Shown here: in pieces, positions 8,733-16,170 of the stretch
Layout of the letters: each line of letters begins with the position of its first letter
How positions within the stretch are numbered: position 1 is the stretch's first letter
Assembly: GCA_020048295.1 (NCBI GenBank)
Contig: JAIFMT010000075.1
Location: 1-34,445 of the forward strand
Length of the DNA stretch: 34,445 nucleotides
Source of the DNA: Rhodoferax sp.
GTDB lineage: Bacteria > Pseudomonadota > Gammaproteobacteria > Burkholderiales > Burkholderiaceae
Direction of reading: 5' to 3'
Position numbers and translations under genes: made by a program
The notes under the pieces: generated by a model
What the model was told of the DNA's origin: nothing
Databases searched by the model: none
The model's input: only the letters and a program-made list of their open reading frames with translations

Positions 8733-10562
8733 ATGAAAGCAATTTGTATGGCAATGCGTTCTCATTATTGCGGTCTGGTGACCGAAGCCCTGTTGGGCCA
8801 ACACGTGACTTTGTGCGGCTGGGTCAACCGTCGCCGTGACCACGGTGGCGTGATTTTTGTTGATGTGCGTGACCGTGAGGGCTATGTGCAGGTGGTGTGT
8901 GACCCGGACCGCGCCGACATGTTCAAAGAGGCCGAAGACCTGCGCAACGAGTTTTGCATTCAGGTCAAGGGCCTGGTGCGGGCCCGCCCGGACGGCACCG
9001 TCAACGACAACCTCAAAAGCGGCAAGATCGAGGTGCTCTGCCATGAGCTCAAGGTGCTGAACCCGTCGGTCACACCGCCGTTCCAGCTCGACGAAGAAAA
9101 CCTGAGTGAGACCACCCGCCTGACGCACCGAGTATTGGACTTGCGCCGCCCCTACATGCAAAACAACCTGATGCTGCGCTACCGCGTGGCCATGGAAGTG
9201 CGCAAGTTTCTTGATGCCAACGGCTTTGTCGATATTGAAACGCCGATGCTGACCAAGAGCACACCTGAAGGTGCGCGCGACTATCTGGTGCCCAGCCGGG
9301 TGCACGACGGCCATTTCTTTGCGCTGCCGCAGTCGCCCCAGTTGTTCAAACAGCTGCTGATGGTGGCCGGCTTTGACCGCTACTACCAGATCACCAAGTG
9401 CTTTCGCGACGAAGACCTGCGCGCCGACCGCCAGCCCGAATTCACCCAGATCGATATCGAAACCTCATTTATGGAAGAACAGGACATTCGTGACCTGTTC
9501 CAGCAAATGATCAAAACGGTGTTTCTGAACACCATCAAGGTCGATCTCGGCGATTTCCCGGTCATGACGTACCAGGACGCAGCGCGCCTGTACGGCTCGG
9601 ACAAGCCCGACTTGCGTGTGAAACTTGAATTTACCGAACTCACCGATGTCATGGGCGATGTTGATTTCAAGGTGTTCTCGGGTGCCGCCAACATGAAAGG
9701 TGGCCGTGTGGTGGCACTGCGTGTGCCGGGCGGCGCACGCGAAGGGGCTGGCCTGTCACGCGGCGAGATCGACAGCTACGGCGAATTTGTCAAGATTTAC
9801 GGTGCCAAGGGCCTGGCCTGGATCAAGGTCAACGATCTGGCGAAAGGCCGTGAAGGTCTGCAAAGCCCGATCGTCAAGAACATCCACGACCGTGCCATTG
9901 CCGAAGTGCTGGCACGCAGCGGTGCGCAAAACGGGGACTTGCTGTTTTTCGGTGCCGATAAAGAAAAAATCGTCAACGATGCCATGGGCGCGTTGCGCAT
10001 CAAGATCGGCCACAGTGAATTTGGCAAAAAGAATGGCCTGTTTGAAGACCGCTGGGCACCGCTGTGGGTGGTGGACTTCCCGATGTTCGAACACGACGAA
10101 GACTCTGACCGCTGGGTGGCGGTGCACCACCCGTTTACCGCGCCCAAAGACGGGCACGAAGACCTGATGGTGTCTGACCCGGGCAAGTGCATCTCCAAGG
10201 GTTACGACATGGTGCTCAACGGCTGGGAAATGGGCGGCGGCTCGGTGCGTATCCACCGCGCTGACGTGCAGCAAAAAGTGTTCGATGCACTCAAGATCAC
10301 CCCCGACGAGGCGCAACTCAAGTTCGGCTTCTTGCTGGATGCGCTGCAATACGGTGCGCCACCGCACGGTGGCCTGGCCTTTGGGCTGGACCGCATCGTC
10401 ACCATGATGACCGGTGCCGAATCCATTCGCGACGTGATCGCCTTCCCGAAAACCCAGCGCGCCCAGTGCCTGCTGACGCAAGCACCATCACTGGTGGATG
10501 AGAAACAACTGCGCGAACTGCACATTCGCTTGCGCAATGCAGATGTCGCCAAGGCAAGCTGA
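8733..10562 (+). CDS. aspS: Aspartyl-tRNA synthetase (probably non-discriminating)
   Basis: AspRS charges tRNA-Asp with aspartate; in most betaproteobacteria it also mischarges tRNA-Asn for later amidation by GatCAB. The 609 residues carry the N-terminal OB anticodon-binding domain ([11 protein letters not shown]), class II motif 2 ([18 protein letters not shown] from residue 224), the GAD insertion domain of bacterial AspRS, and motif 3 (GLAFGLDR, 547-554). The non-discriminating reading is from taxon, not shown by sequence. Start: the ATG at 8733 has a GGTGA ribosome site; ATGs at 8748 and 8754 give the MAMRSHYCG or MRSHYCG start that fits homologs better, so the first 5-7 residues are uncertain. 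A hairpin terminator follows the gene. Confidence 0.97.
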   Translation: MKAICMAMRSHYCGLVTEALLGQHVTLCGWVNRRRDHGGVIFVDVRDREGYVQVVCDPDRADMFKEAEDLRNEFCIQVKGLVRARPDGTVNDNLKSGKIEVLCHELKVLNPSVTPPFQLDEENLSETTRLTHRVLDLRRPYMQNNLMLRYRVAMEVRKFLDANGFVDIETPMLTKSTPEGARDYLVPSRVHDGHFFALPQSPQLFKQLLMVAGFDRYYQITKCFRDEDLRADRQPEFTQIDIETSFMEEQDIRDLFQQMIKTVFLNTIKVDLGDFPVMTYQDAARLYGSDKPDLRVKLEFTELTDVMGDVDFKVFSGAANMKGGRVVALRVPGGAREGAGLSRGEIDSYGEFVKIYGAKGLAWIKVNDLAKGREGLQSPIVKNIHDRAIAEVLARSGAQNGDLLFFGADKEKIVNDAMGALRIKIGHSEFGKKNGLFEDRWAPLWVVDFPMFEHDEDSDRWVAVHHPFTAPKDGHEDLMVSDPGKCISKGYDMVLNGWEMGGGSVRIHRADVQQKVFDALKITPDEAQLKFGFLLDALQYGAPPHGGLAFGLDRIVTMMTGAESIRDVIAFPKTQRAQCLLTQAPSLVDEKQLRELHIRLRNADVAKAS

Positions 10563-10610
10563 TCGACGCTTGCACTTTGGCAAATCCGGGTTTGGCATTC
10601 AACCCAATCA

Positions 10611-10640
10611 AGGGGCGCTGTGGGTAGCGCCCTTTTCCTT
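10611..10640 (+). terminator. Rho-independent terminator after aspS
   Basis: A 9-bp stem (AGGGGCGCT pairing with AGCGCCCTT, one G-T wobble), a 6-base loop and a T-rich tail (TTTCCTTTTCTCTT) lie 48 bases after the aspS stop. It separates aspS from the toxin-antitoxin module. Confidence 0.75.
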
Positions 10641-10676
10641 TTCTCTTGCCAGGTGAACGTCCCAACGCTCCATTAG

Positions 10677-10701
10677 TTTAATGGCTAAAATGGCCATTAA
10701 A
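10677..10701 (+). promoter_or_regulatory. Palindromic operator-like site before the antitoxin gene
   Basis: TTTAATGGC and GCCATTAAA are perfect 9-bp inverted arms separated by TAAAATG; the spacer contains TAAAAT, which could serve as a -10 box. The site ends 18 bases before the antitoxin ATG. Toxin-antitoxin pairs commonly repress themselves through such sites. Confidence 0.65.
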
Positions 10702-10719
10702 ATTTTTCAAGGGCCTCAC

Positions 10720-11001
10720 ATGCAAGTCACTGCCACTGAAGCAAAAAACCGCTTTGGCTATTTTTGTGCCAAAGCCAAAAACGAGCCTGTTTTTATTGAA
10801 AAAGATGGGCGGCTTGACAGTGTGATCCTGTCGTTTGAGACCTTTCAGACACTCAAGGCCGAGCAGCCCCCCCTCAGCTTTGCCGAGCGCAAACGACAAT
10901 TTGAAGAAAAATACAAAGACTGGATTGCCGAGCAAAACGCGCACCTTGAGACGCATGGGCTATGGTGCGAAGGTGTCGTCGCCTGGCCAGGAGAAGACTG
11001 A
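10720..11001 (+). CDS. Antitoxin with Phd/YefM-like N-terminus and CcdA-like C-terminal tail
   Basis: Starting at the ATG at 10720 the product is 93 residues. Residues 1-46 follow the Phd/YefM DNA-binding pattern: MQVTATEAKNRFG, then a strand with PVFIEKDGR and VILSFETF. Residues about 55-93 instead resemble the toxin-binding tail of CcdA: a charged helix with W-I-A-E-Q-N and an ETHGL element. The combination fits its partner, a CcdB toxin, whose ATG overlaps this gene's TGA (TGATG at 10999-11003). Two ATGs further upstream (10681, 10690) are less likely because they lie within the operator-like palindrome. Antitoxins of this kind bind the toxin with the tail and the operator with the N-terminus. 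The sequence is more AT-rich than its neighbours. Confidence 0.8.
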   Translation: MQVTATEAKNRFGYFCAKAKNEPVFIEKDGRLDSVILSFETFQTLKAEQPPLSFAERKRQFEEKYKDWIAEQNAHLETHGLWCEGVVAWPGED

Positions 11002-11318
11002 TGGCGCAATACGACGTGTATGTCAACCCGCAACGCAACTCGCGCGAATTTGTGCCGTATGTGATGGACGTGCAAAGCAATCTTATTGACAGTCTGAGCA
11101 CTCGACTGGTGATGCCTTTGTCCCGGGTTGGTGCATCCCAAAGGCAATTGCCTGCCAATTTGTGCCCGGTGATGCAGGTGGACCGCGAGCGCTTGATCAT
11201 GCTGCCGCATTTGGCAGCACCCGTTGCGGCCAGTGTCTTGAAGAGCCCCGTGTTGAACTTGCAGGCGCAAGCCAGTGACATCGTGGCTGCCATCGATGCG
11301 GTCATTTCCGGTGTCTGA
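11001..11318 (+). CDS. CcdB family toxin (gyrase poison family)
   Basis: The 105-residue product matches CcdB in length and in pattern: an N-terminal YDVYVNPQR strand, the VMDVQSNLIDSLSTRLVMPL segment near residues 21-40 (CcdB: VDVQSDIID...RRMVIPL), LCPVMQV, and a C-terminal helix ending in ISGV. Plasmid CcdB traps DNA gyrase in its cleaved state. The C-terminal Trp-Gly-Ile of F-plasmid CcdB, important for poisoning, is Ser-Gly-Val here, so activity may be weaker or the target different. It overlaps the antitoxin gene by one base and the nudB start by 8 bases. The pair is a chromosomal type II module rather than part of a plasmid. Confidence 0.85.
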   Translation: MAQYDVYVNPQRNSREFVPYVMDVQSNLIDSLSTRLVMPLSRVGASQRQLPANLCPVMQVDRERLIMLPHLAAPVAASVLKSPVLNLQAQASDIVAAIDAVISGV

Positions 11319-11796
11319 AACCCGCATCCCCAAAATCCCCGAATCGGTGCTGGTGGTGATCTACACCCCGGCGCTGGATGTGCTGCTGATCCGGCGCGCC
11401 GACTCGCCGGACTATTGGCAGTCGGTCACTGGCAGCAAAGACACGCCTCACGAAACGTTTGAACAAACGGCGCGGCGCGAGGTATTCGAGGAAACCGGCA
11501 TTGACTGCAGTTGCGACACGCCACTGGCCCGGCATCTGCAAGACTGGCAGCTGGAAAACATTTACGACATTTACCCGCACTGGCAGCACCGTTACGCCCC
11601 TGGCGTGTGGAAAAACACCGAACACCTGTTTGGCCTGCAAGTGCCTGTGGGCACGGCGGTGCACTTGAGCCCACGCGAGCACACCGATTACCAGTGGTTG
11701 CCCTATGCCCAGGCCGCAGAGCGCTGTTTCTCGCCGTCCAACGCCGAAGCCTGCCTGCTGCTGCCGCGTTTCGCCCAACGCAAGGTGCAGCCGTGA
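11311..11796 (+). CDS. nudB: Dihydroneopterin triphosphate diphosphatase NudB
   Basis: NudB removes pyrophosphate from 7,8-dihydroneopterin triphosphate, the product of FolE, in folate synthesis. With the GTG start at 11311 the protein has 161 residues. The start region PESVLVVIYTP, then YWQSVTGSKD, and the Nudix helix ending REVFEETGI (about residues 38-66) are typical; the loop between the first Gly and Glu of the Nudix box is one residue longer than the textbook pattern, as I expect in this branch. The GTG start lies inside the end of ccdB (8-base overlap) and the stop overlaps the start of the next gene, so nudB, the EEP gene and clsB are likely read from the toxin-antitoxin promoter or one upstream of it. 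Confidence 0.88.
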   Translation: MSETRIPKIPESVLVVIYTPALDVLLIRRADSPDYWQSVTGSKDTPHETFEQTARREVFEETGIDCSCDTPLARHLQDWQLENIYDIYPHWQHRYAPGVWKNTEHLFGLQVPVGTAVHLSPREHTDYQWLPYAQAAERCFSPSNAEACLLLPRFAQRKVQP

Positions 11797-12527
11797 GCCT
11801 GATCCGCGTCGCCACCTACAACATTCACAAGGGTGTGCAAGGCCTGGGGCCGGTACGTCGGCTGGAAATACACAACCTGGCGCAAGCCGTGGTGGCGCTG
11901 GATGCCGACATCGTCTGCCTGCAAGAGGTGCGCCAACACAATCGGCGCGAGGCGCAGTACTTTGAACACTGGCCGGCGCAGGGGCAGGCGAGCTTTCTGG
12001 CACCACCCGGTTACGAGGCGGTTTACCGCACCAACGCCATCACCCGCCATGGCGAACACGGTAACGCCCTGCTGTCACGCTGGCCGGTGCTGGCGCATCA
12101 GCATGAAGACATGTCCGACCACCGCCTGGAGCAACGTGGCTTTCTGCATGTCGAACTGCTGGTACACGGCGTTGCCGTGCATGTGTTGGTGGTGCACCTG
12201 GGGCTGTTGCGCGCCAGCCGGATACGCCAGTTAGAGCAGCTTGGTCGTTTTGTTGCGCGCGAGATACCACCGCAGGTGCCATTGTTGGTGGCTGGCGACT
12301 TCAACGACTGGAATGCACGCCTGTGGACCTCCTTGACCGCAGCCGGCCTGCATACCTGGAGCGGCCCGGCACATGCCACGTTTCCATCGCGCCTGCCGCT
12401 GGCGCAACTTGACCATGTGTTTGCACGTGGATTGCACCCCGTCAGCGTGTCGGTGCCAAGGGGACGCAGTTGGTGGCGCATGTCAGACCACCTGCCGCTG
12501 ATTGCTGAATTCCAGCTGCCAGATTGA
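11793..12527 (+). CDS. ybhP: Endonuclease/exonuclease/phosphatase (EEP) family protein, YbhP-like
   Basis: The product is 244 residues from the GTG at 11793, which overlaps the nudB stop by 4 bases. The EEP motifs are all visible: ATYNIHKG (7-14), the metal-binding Glu in LQEVR, GDFNDW in the second half and the C-terminal SDHLPL. The family holds Mg-dependent nucleases and phosphodiesterases. The substrate is unknown. In E. coli the homologous ybhP lies directly before ybhO (clsB); the same pair is seen here, which supports the YbhP assignment and suggests a link with membrane lipid turnover, though this is inference. Confidence 0.85.
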   Translation: MSLIRVATYNIHKGVQGLGPVRRLEIHNLAQAVVALDADIVCLQEVRQHNRREAQYFEHWPAQGQASFLAPPGYEAVYRTNAITRHGEHGNALLSRWPVLAHQHEDMSDHRLEQRGFLHVELLVHGVAVHVLVVHLGLLRASRIRQLEQLGRFVAREIPPQVPLLVAGDFNDWNARLWTSLTAAGLHTWSGPAHATFPSRLPLAQLDHVFARGLHPVSVSVPRGRSWWRMSDHLPLIAEFQLPD

Positions 12528-12536
12528 TGGCGCACG

Positions 12537-13736
12537 ATGGCTGAGAACAAGGCGGATCACCAGATCGCGTTGCTGCGCGGGGCCGAAGAGTACTTTGGTG
12601 CACTGGTCGCTGCCATCGACAGCAGCGTTTATGAAGTTCGGCTGGAGAGCTATATCTTCAGTGTGCAAGACAGCGCTGAAGTCGTGGTGCAGGCCTTGCT
12701 TCGAGCCGCACAACGAAAGGTCGCGGTGTATCTGGTGGTGGATGGCGTCGGCACCCCTGGCCTGCCCGCACCGTGGCCAGATCGTCTCAACACCGCGGGT
12801 GTGCAATGGCGTATTTACCGCCCGCTGGGACGCTGGGGCTTGCTGCTGCCCAGCCGCTGGCGGCGTTTGCACCGCAAGCTGTGCGTGGTGGATGGTTTGG
12901 TGGCGTTTTGTGGTGGCATCAACGTCCTTGACGACATGTTTGACCTGCACCATGGCGCACTACCAGCACCCCGCTTTGACTTTGCCGTGCGGGTCACGGG
13001 CTCCTTGGTTCAGGACGTGCACGCCACCATGGCGCAGTTCTGGTGGCGGCTGCAAGCCGTGCAAAGCGTGCGCCATATCCATTGGCCTGAGGCCTGGCAA
13101 TCGCTGCAGCGTGCGGTGCAGGAAATGCGTGCAGACATGACCCCGACCGGCGACGCGGGCGATGCGCGCGCCAGGCTGGTGCTACGTGACAACCTGCTTA
13201 ACCGCAGCCGCATCGAACGCGCCTACCGGCTGGCGCTGGGCACGGCCCGCCACGACATCATTCTGGCCAACGCCTATTTTTTACCCGGTCGCAGAATCCG
13301 CAACAGCCTGACCCACGCAGCACAGCGGGGCGTGCGGGTACGCCTGTTGCTTCAAGGCCGTTACGAAAACTTCATGCAGTACTATGCCACGCGGGCGCTG
13401 TATGACGGGCTGCTACGTGCCGGGGTTGAACTCTACGAATACAAGGCAAGCTTTTTACATGCCAAGGTGGCTGTTGTGGACAGCCACTGGGCCACTGTGG
13501 GCTCATCCAACATGGACCCCTTGAGTTTGTTGCTGGCCCGCGAAGCCAATGTGGTCATCGAAGACTCGCTCTTTACCCGCGACCTGCGACACGAATTGCA
13601 GTTGGCCATGGACCACAGCGCACAGCGACTCGACTTGCAACACCACACCCAACGCGGACTGTGGCAAAAATTACTCGACCATGCCGCCCTGCTACTGATG
13701 CGCGCGCTGCTCTTCATCAGTGGCAAACGATATTAA
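12537..13736 (+). CDS. clsB: Cardiolipin synthase B
   Basis: ClsB is a phospholipase D-type enzyme that makes cardiolipin from phosphatidylglycerol and, in E. coli, can also form phosphatidylglycerol from phosphatidylethanolamine and glycerol. The 399 residues contain two HKD motifs, H112-K114-D119 (HRKLCVVDG followed by FCGGIN) and H308-K310-D315 (HAKVAVVDS followed by VGSSNMD). There is no N-terminal double membrane anchor as in ClsA; a C-terminal hydrophobic patch (about 378-394) may touch the membrane. The ATG at 12537 follows the EEP stop by 9 bases. Length is near the usual 400-410. Confidence 0.92.
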   Translation: MAENKADHQIALLRGAEEYFGALVAAIDSSVYEVRLESYIFSVQDSAEVVVQALLRAAQRKVAVYLVVDGVGTPGLPAPWPDRLNTAGVQWRIYRPLGRWGLLLPSRWRRLHRKLCVVDGLVAFCGGINVLDDMFDLHHGALPAPRFDFAVRVTGSLVQDVHATMAQFWWRLQAVQSVRHIHWPEAWQSLQRAVQEMRADMTPTGDAGDARARLVLRDNLLNRSRIERAYRLALGTARHDIILANAYFLPGRRIRNSLTHAAQRGVRVRLLLQGRYENFMQYYATRALYDGLLRAGVELYEYKASFLHAKVAVVDSHWATVGSSNMDPLSLLLAREANVVIEDSLFTRDLRHELQLAMDHSAQRLDLQHHTQRGLWQKLLDHAALLLMRALLFISGKRY

Positions 13737-13742
13737 TAATAT

Positions 13743-13777
13743 AGCTGCTAGCACAGTACCGGTAACGGATACAGCCC
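13743..13777 (+). repeat. Dispersed 35-bp repeat, copy B (degenerate)
   Basis: AGCTGCTAGCAC, nine bases, then AACGGATACAGCCC. The first half matches the consensus well, the second half poorly. It lies 6 bases after clsB, in the gap before folE. Confidence 0.45.
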
Positions 13778-13841
13778 AATAACCCTAATGACAAAACGCT
13801 GCTACCATCAGCTGCCACACTTCTCCACTCCAACGCACATC

Positions 13842-14543
13842 ATGAACCCAGCAGACACAGACGAAGGCACGCCGGTCTCCATCAAGATCCGCGAGCGCAT
13901 CAAGGCCGCGCGCAAGCGCTTCAACGCCAATGACAACATTGCCGAGTTCATCCAACCTGGTGAGTTGGACTTGCTGCTCGACGAGGTGGAGGCGAAGATG
14001 AAGGGGGTACTCAGCAGTCTGGTCATCGACACCGACAACGACCACAACACCGACAACACTGCGCGCCGTGTCGCCAAGATGTACCTCAAGGAGGTGTTTC
14101 AGGGGCGCTACGTCAGCGCCCCGCCGATCACCGAATTCCCCAATGCCGAGCACCTCAATGAGCTGATGATCGTCGGGCCCATCACCGTGCGCAGCGCCTG
14201 TAGCCACCATTTTTGCCCGATCATTGGCAAGCTGTGGATTGGCGTGCTGCCCAACGAGCACACCAATGTGATTGGCCTGTCCAAGTACGCGCGTCTGGCC
14301 GAATGGATCATGGGCCGGCCGCAAATTCAAGAAGAAGCCGTGGTGCAACTCGCTGACCTGATTCAGCAAAAGACGCAGCCCGATGGCCTGGCCATCGTCA
14401 TGGAGGCCAGCCACTTCTGCATGGCCTGGCGTGGCGTGAAAGACATGGACAGCAAAATGATCAATTCCGTGATGCGCGGCAGCTTCCTGAAAGATGCCAA
14501 CCTGCGCCGCGAATTTTTGTCGCTCATTCCCCAGAAAGGTTAA
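13842..14543 (+). CDS. folE: GTP cyclohydrolase I
   Basis: FolE converts GTP to 7,8-dihydroneopterin triphosphate and formate, the first step of folate and pterin synthesis. From the ATG at 13842 it has 233 residues; an in-frame ATG at 13788 would add 18 residues that do not look conserved, and neither has a clear ribosome site. Zinc ligands are visible as C120 and H123 (CSHHFCPIIGK) and C193 (ASHFCMAWRGVKD). The signature CSHHFCP differs from the common CEHHFVP, so this is a somewhat divergent FolE1. It is 2 bases from the BLUF gene and downstream of nudB, its pathway partner. Confidence 0.93.
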   Translation: MNPADTDEGTPVSIKIRERIKAARKRFNANDNIAEFIQPGELDLLLDEVEAKMKGVLSSLVIDTDNDHNTDNTARRVAKMYLKEVFQGRYVSAPPITEFPNAEHLNELMIVGPITVRSACSHHFCPIIGKLWIGVLPNEHTNVIGLSKYARLAEWIMGRPQIQEEAVVQLADLIQQKTQPDGLAIVMEASHFCMAWRGVKDMDSKMINSVMRGSFLKDANLRREFLSLIPQKG

Positions 14544-14545
14544 TC

Positions 14546-14968
14546 ATGTTGGTACGTTTGCTCTACGCCAGCCGGGCGGTCGATACCCAGGCCGAGACCA
14601 TTGAGGCCATCTTGCACGAATGCCGCACGCGCAACCCCAATGGCGGCATCACCGGCGTCCTGTGCTATGGCGGCGGCATCTTCCTGCAGGTGATCGAAGG
14701 TGGTCGCATGGCCATCAGCCAGCTCTACAACCAGATCCAACGCGACAGCCGCCACAAGGACGTGGTGTTGCTGCAGTACGAGGAAATCTCGGAACGCCGG
14801 TTTGCCGGCTGGACCATGGGTGAGGTCAACATGACCCGCATCAATGCGTCGATCCTGCTGAAATACGCTGAAAAACCCGAACTCGACCCCTATTCGGTAT
14901 CGGGACAAGTGTCGATGGCCTTGCTTGAAGAACTGATGGCCACCGCTTCCATCATCGGACGTGCCTGA
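14546..14968 (+). CDS. BLUF-domain blue-light sensor protein
   Basis: The 140-residue protein is a short BLUF photoreceptor that binds FAD non-covalently. The residues that form the light-sensing hydrogen-bond network are present: Y7 (LLYASRA), N30, Q48 (FLQVIEG), and W89 with M91 (GWTMG). Residues about 1-95 form the BLUF domain and the remaining 45 residues a helical cap. There is no attached output domain, so it must act through a partner protein. It follows folE by 2 bases and so is almost certainly co-transcribed with it. The partner is unknown. Confidence 0.93.
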   Translation: MLVRLLYASRAVDTQAETIEAILHECRTRNPNGGITGVLCYGGGIFLQVIEGGRMAISQLYNQIQRDSRHKDVVLLQYEEISERRFAGWTMGEVNMTRINASILLKYAEKPELDPYSVSGQVSMALLEELMATASIIGRA

Positions 14969-15318
14969 AGCAATACCGTTTTTTCTGGGTTGCGATTTTT
15001 CCAGCGCGCCCAGCGCCAAAAAATAACGTTTTAGCGCTCGGGACCCTATCTGGTAAGCGTTTAAAGCTATTGAAAATAGAGCGATTCACAACGCTTTGTA
15101 CGTTCGGTGAATGGCTCCAGTCACTGTGCCACCGTTCGCCCGGCGGGGTCCAGCCCGAGCATGAAATGGGTCAAGCCACCGGTGGCCTGCATGCTGCAGG
15201 TCGCCTGGGCGTACGGCAAATTCAGTGCCGGCGACCCGGGCTACGGACTACCGTCAGCACTGGACCCGCTGGAAGGCTGGATTGTGACGGCCTGAAGCCG
15301 CGCGTCAGACCCACACCC
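14969..15318. other. 350-bp intergenic region between BLUF and FlhG-like genes
   Basis: This gap lies between two genes that converge. It holds a degenerate copy of the dispersed repeat (15034-15068). A GTG-started frame at 15107-15295 (62 codons, WVKPPVACMLQVAWAYG in the middle) has no ribosome site and no family that I recognise; it could be a gene remnant. I see no clear terminator with a T-run for either gene. Confidence 0.5.
15034..15068 (-). repeat. Dispersed 35-bp repeat, copy C (degenerate)
   Basis: Read on the minus strand: AGCTTTAAACGC, nine bases, then AGGGTCCCGAGCGC. Spacing fits the consensus, and AT-rich flanks (CAAT before AGC) agree with the other copies, but the second half is diverged. 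Confidence 0.4.
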
Positions 15319-16155
15319 TCAGTCCGCCTTGACCATCAGGGTTTCTTCCAGCTTGCCAGCCAGCTGCGAGATGGCCAATGCCGCCGGGCAACCCGGCATC
15401 GTCGTCATCAACAACTGGCGACGCATCACCGCCTGACGCACCGACGGGTCAGCGGGTATGTCGCCCATGTGCACCAGACGCACCTTTTCCCCCGGTTTGG
15501 CCACGACAAAGCGGTCGAGCACCTGTTGCAGCTGGGTGGTGATGGCGCGGCCATCGCCCATGCGGGCCGTCTGATTGACCACCATGCGGATGATGCGACG
15601 CTGCTGCTCGCCCACCAGCACCTTGATGGTGGCATAGGCATCGGTGAGCGAGGTGGGCTCAGGGGTGGCCACCACCAACACCTCGGAAGCCAGCGACACG
15701 GCAAACAGCACCACGTCTGAAATGCCGGCACCGGTGTCGAGCAGCACCACGTCGTAGTGCGGCAGCAGGCCGGAGATGATGTGCAAAAAATCATCGCGAA
15801 CGTTGGGGGTCAGGCGTGAATACTCAACCATGCCCGAGCCCGCCAACAGCACCGAAAACCCGCCCGGTGCCCGCACAATGGCTTCTTCCAGCTTGGCTTT
15901 GCCGGTAAACACATCATGCAGTGTGATCTTGGGGTACAGATTCAGCACCACGTCAAGATTGGCCAAGCCCAGATCAGCATCCAGTACCAACACTTTGCGG
16001 CCGCGCTTGGCCAGCGCCGCAGCCAGGTTGGCAGAAACAAAGGTCTTGCCGACACCCCCTTTGCCGCTGGTGACGGCCAGCACTTTTCCGAGGGGCTTCA
16101 AAGGCACCGGGGTTACTTCTTTCTCTGCCACAGCAGGGGGACTTGCATCGCTCAT
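15319..16155 (-). CDS. MinD/ParA-type ATPase, FlhG/FleN-like
   Basis: The 278-residue protein has a deviant Walker A motif GKGGVGKT (31-38), the A' motif LDADLGLANLD (58-68) and Walker B VVLLDTGAG (136-144), followed by the ATPEPTSLTDAYATIKVL stretch typical of FlhG/FleN (YlxH) proteins, which set flagellar number and position. The N-terminal extension of about 25 residues is Pro/Val-rich and lacks a visible FlhF-activating DQAxxLR motif. No flagellar gene is present in the window, so a role in flagella is not shown; it could place another polar structure. It starts 15 bases after the diguanylate cyclase gene and is probably in one operon with it. Confidence 0.85.
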   Translation of the reverse strand: MSDASPPAVAEKEVTPVPLKPLGKVLAVTSGKGGVGKTFVSANLAAALAKRGRKVLVLDADLGLANLDVVLNLYPKITLHDVFTGKAKLEEAIVRAPGGFSVLLAGSGMVEYSRLTPNVRDDFLHIISGLLPHYDVVLLDTGAGISDVVLFAVSLASEVLVVATPEPTSLTDAYATIKVLVGEQQRRIIRMVVNQTARMGDGRAITTQLQQVLDRFVVAKPGEKVRLVHMGDIPADPSVRQAVMRRQLLMTTMPGCPAALAISQLAGKLEETLMVKAD

Positions 16156-16170
16156 ATCAGTTCACTTTAT

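Noticed and set aside
15107..15295. Small GTG-started gene of 62 codons
   Set aside because: No ribosome site, no recognisable domain and no conserved neighbour link; mentioned only in the intergenic entry.
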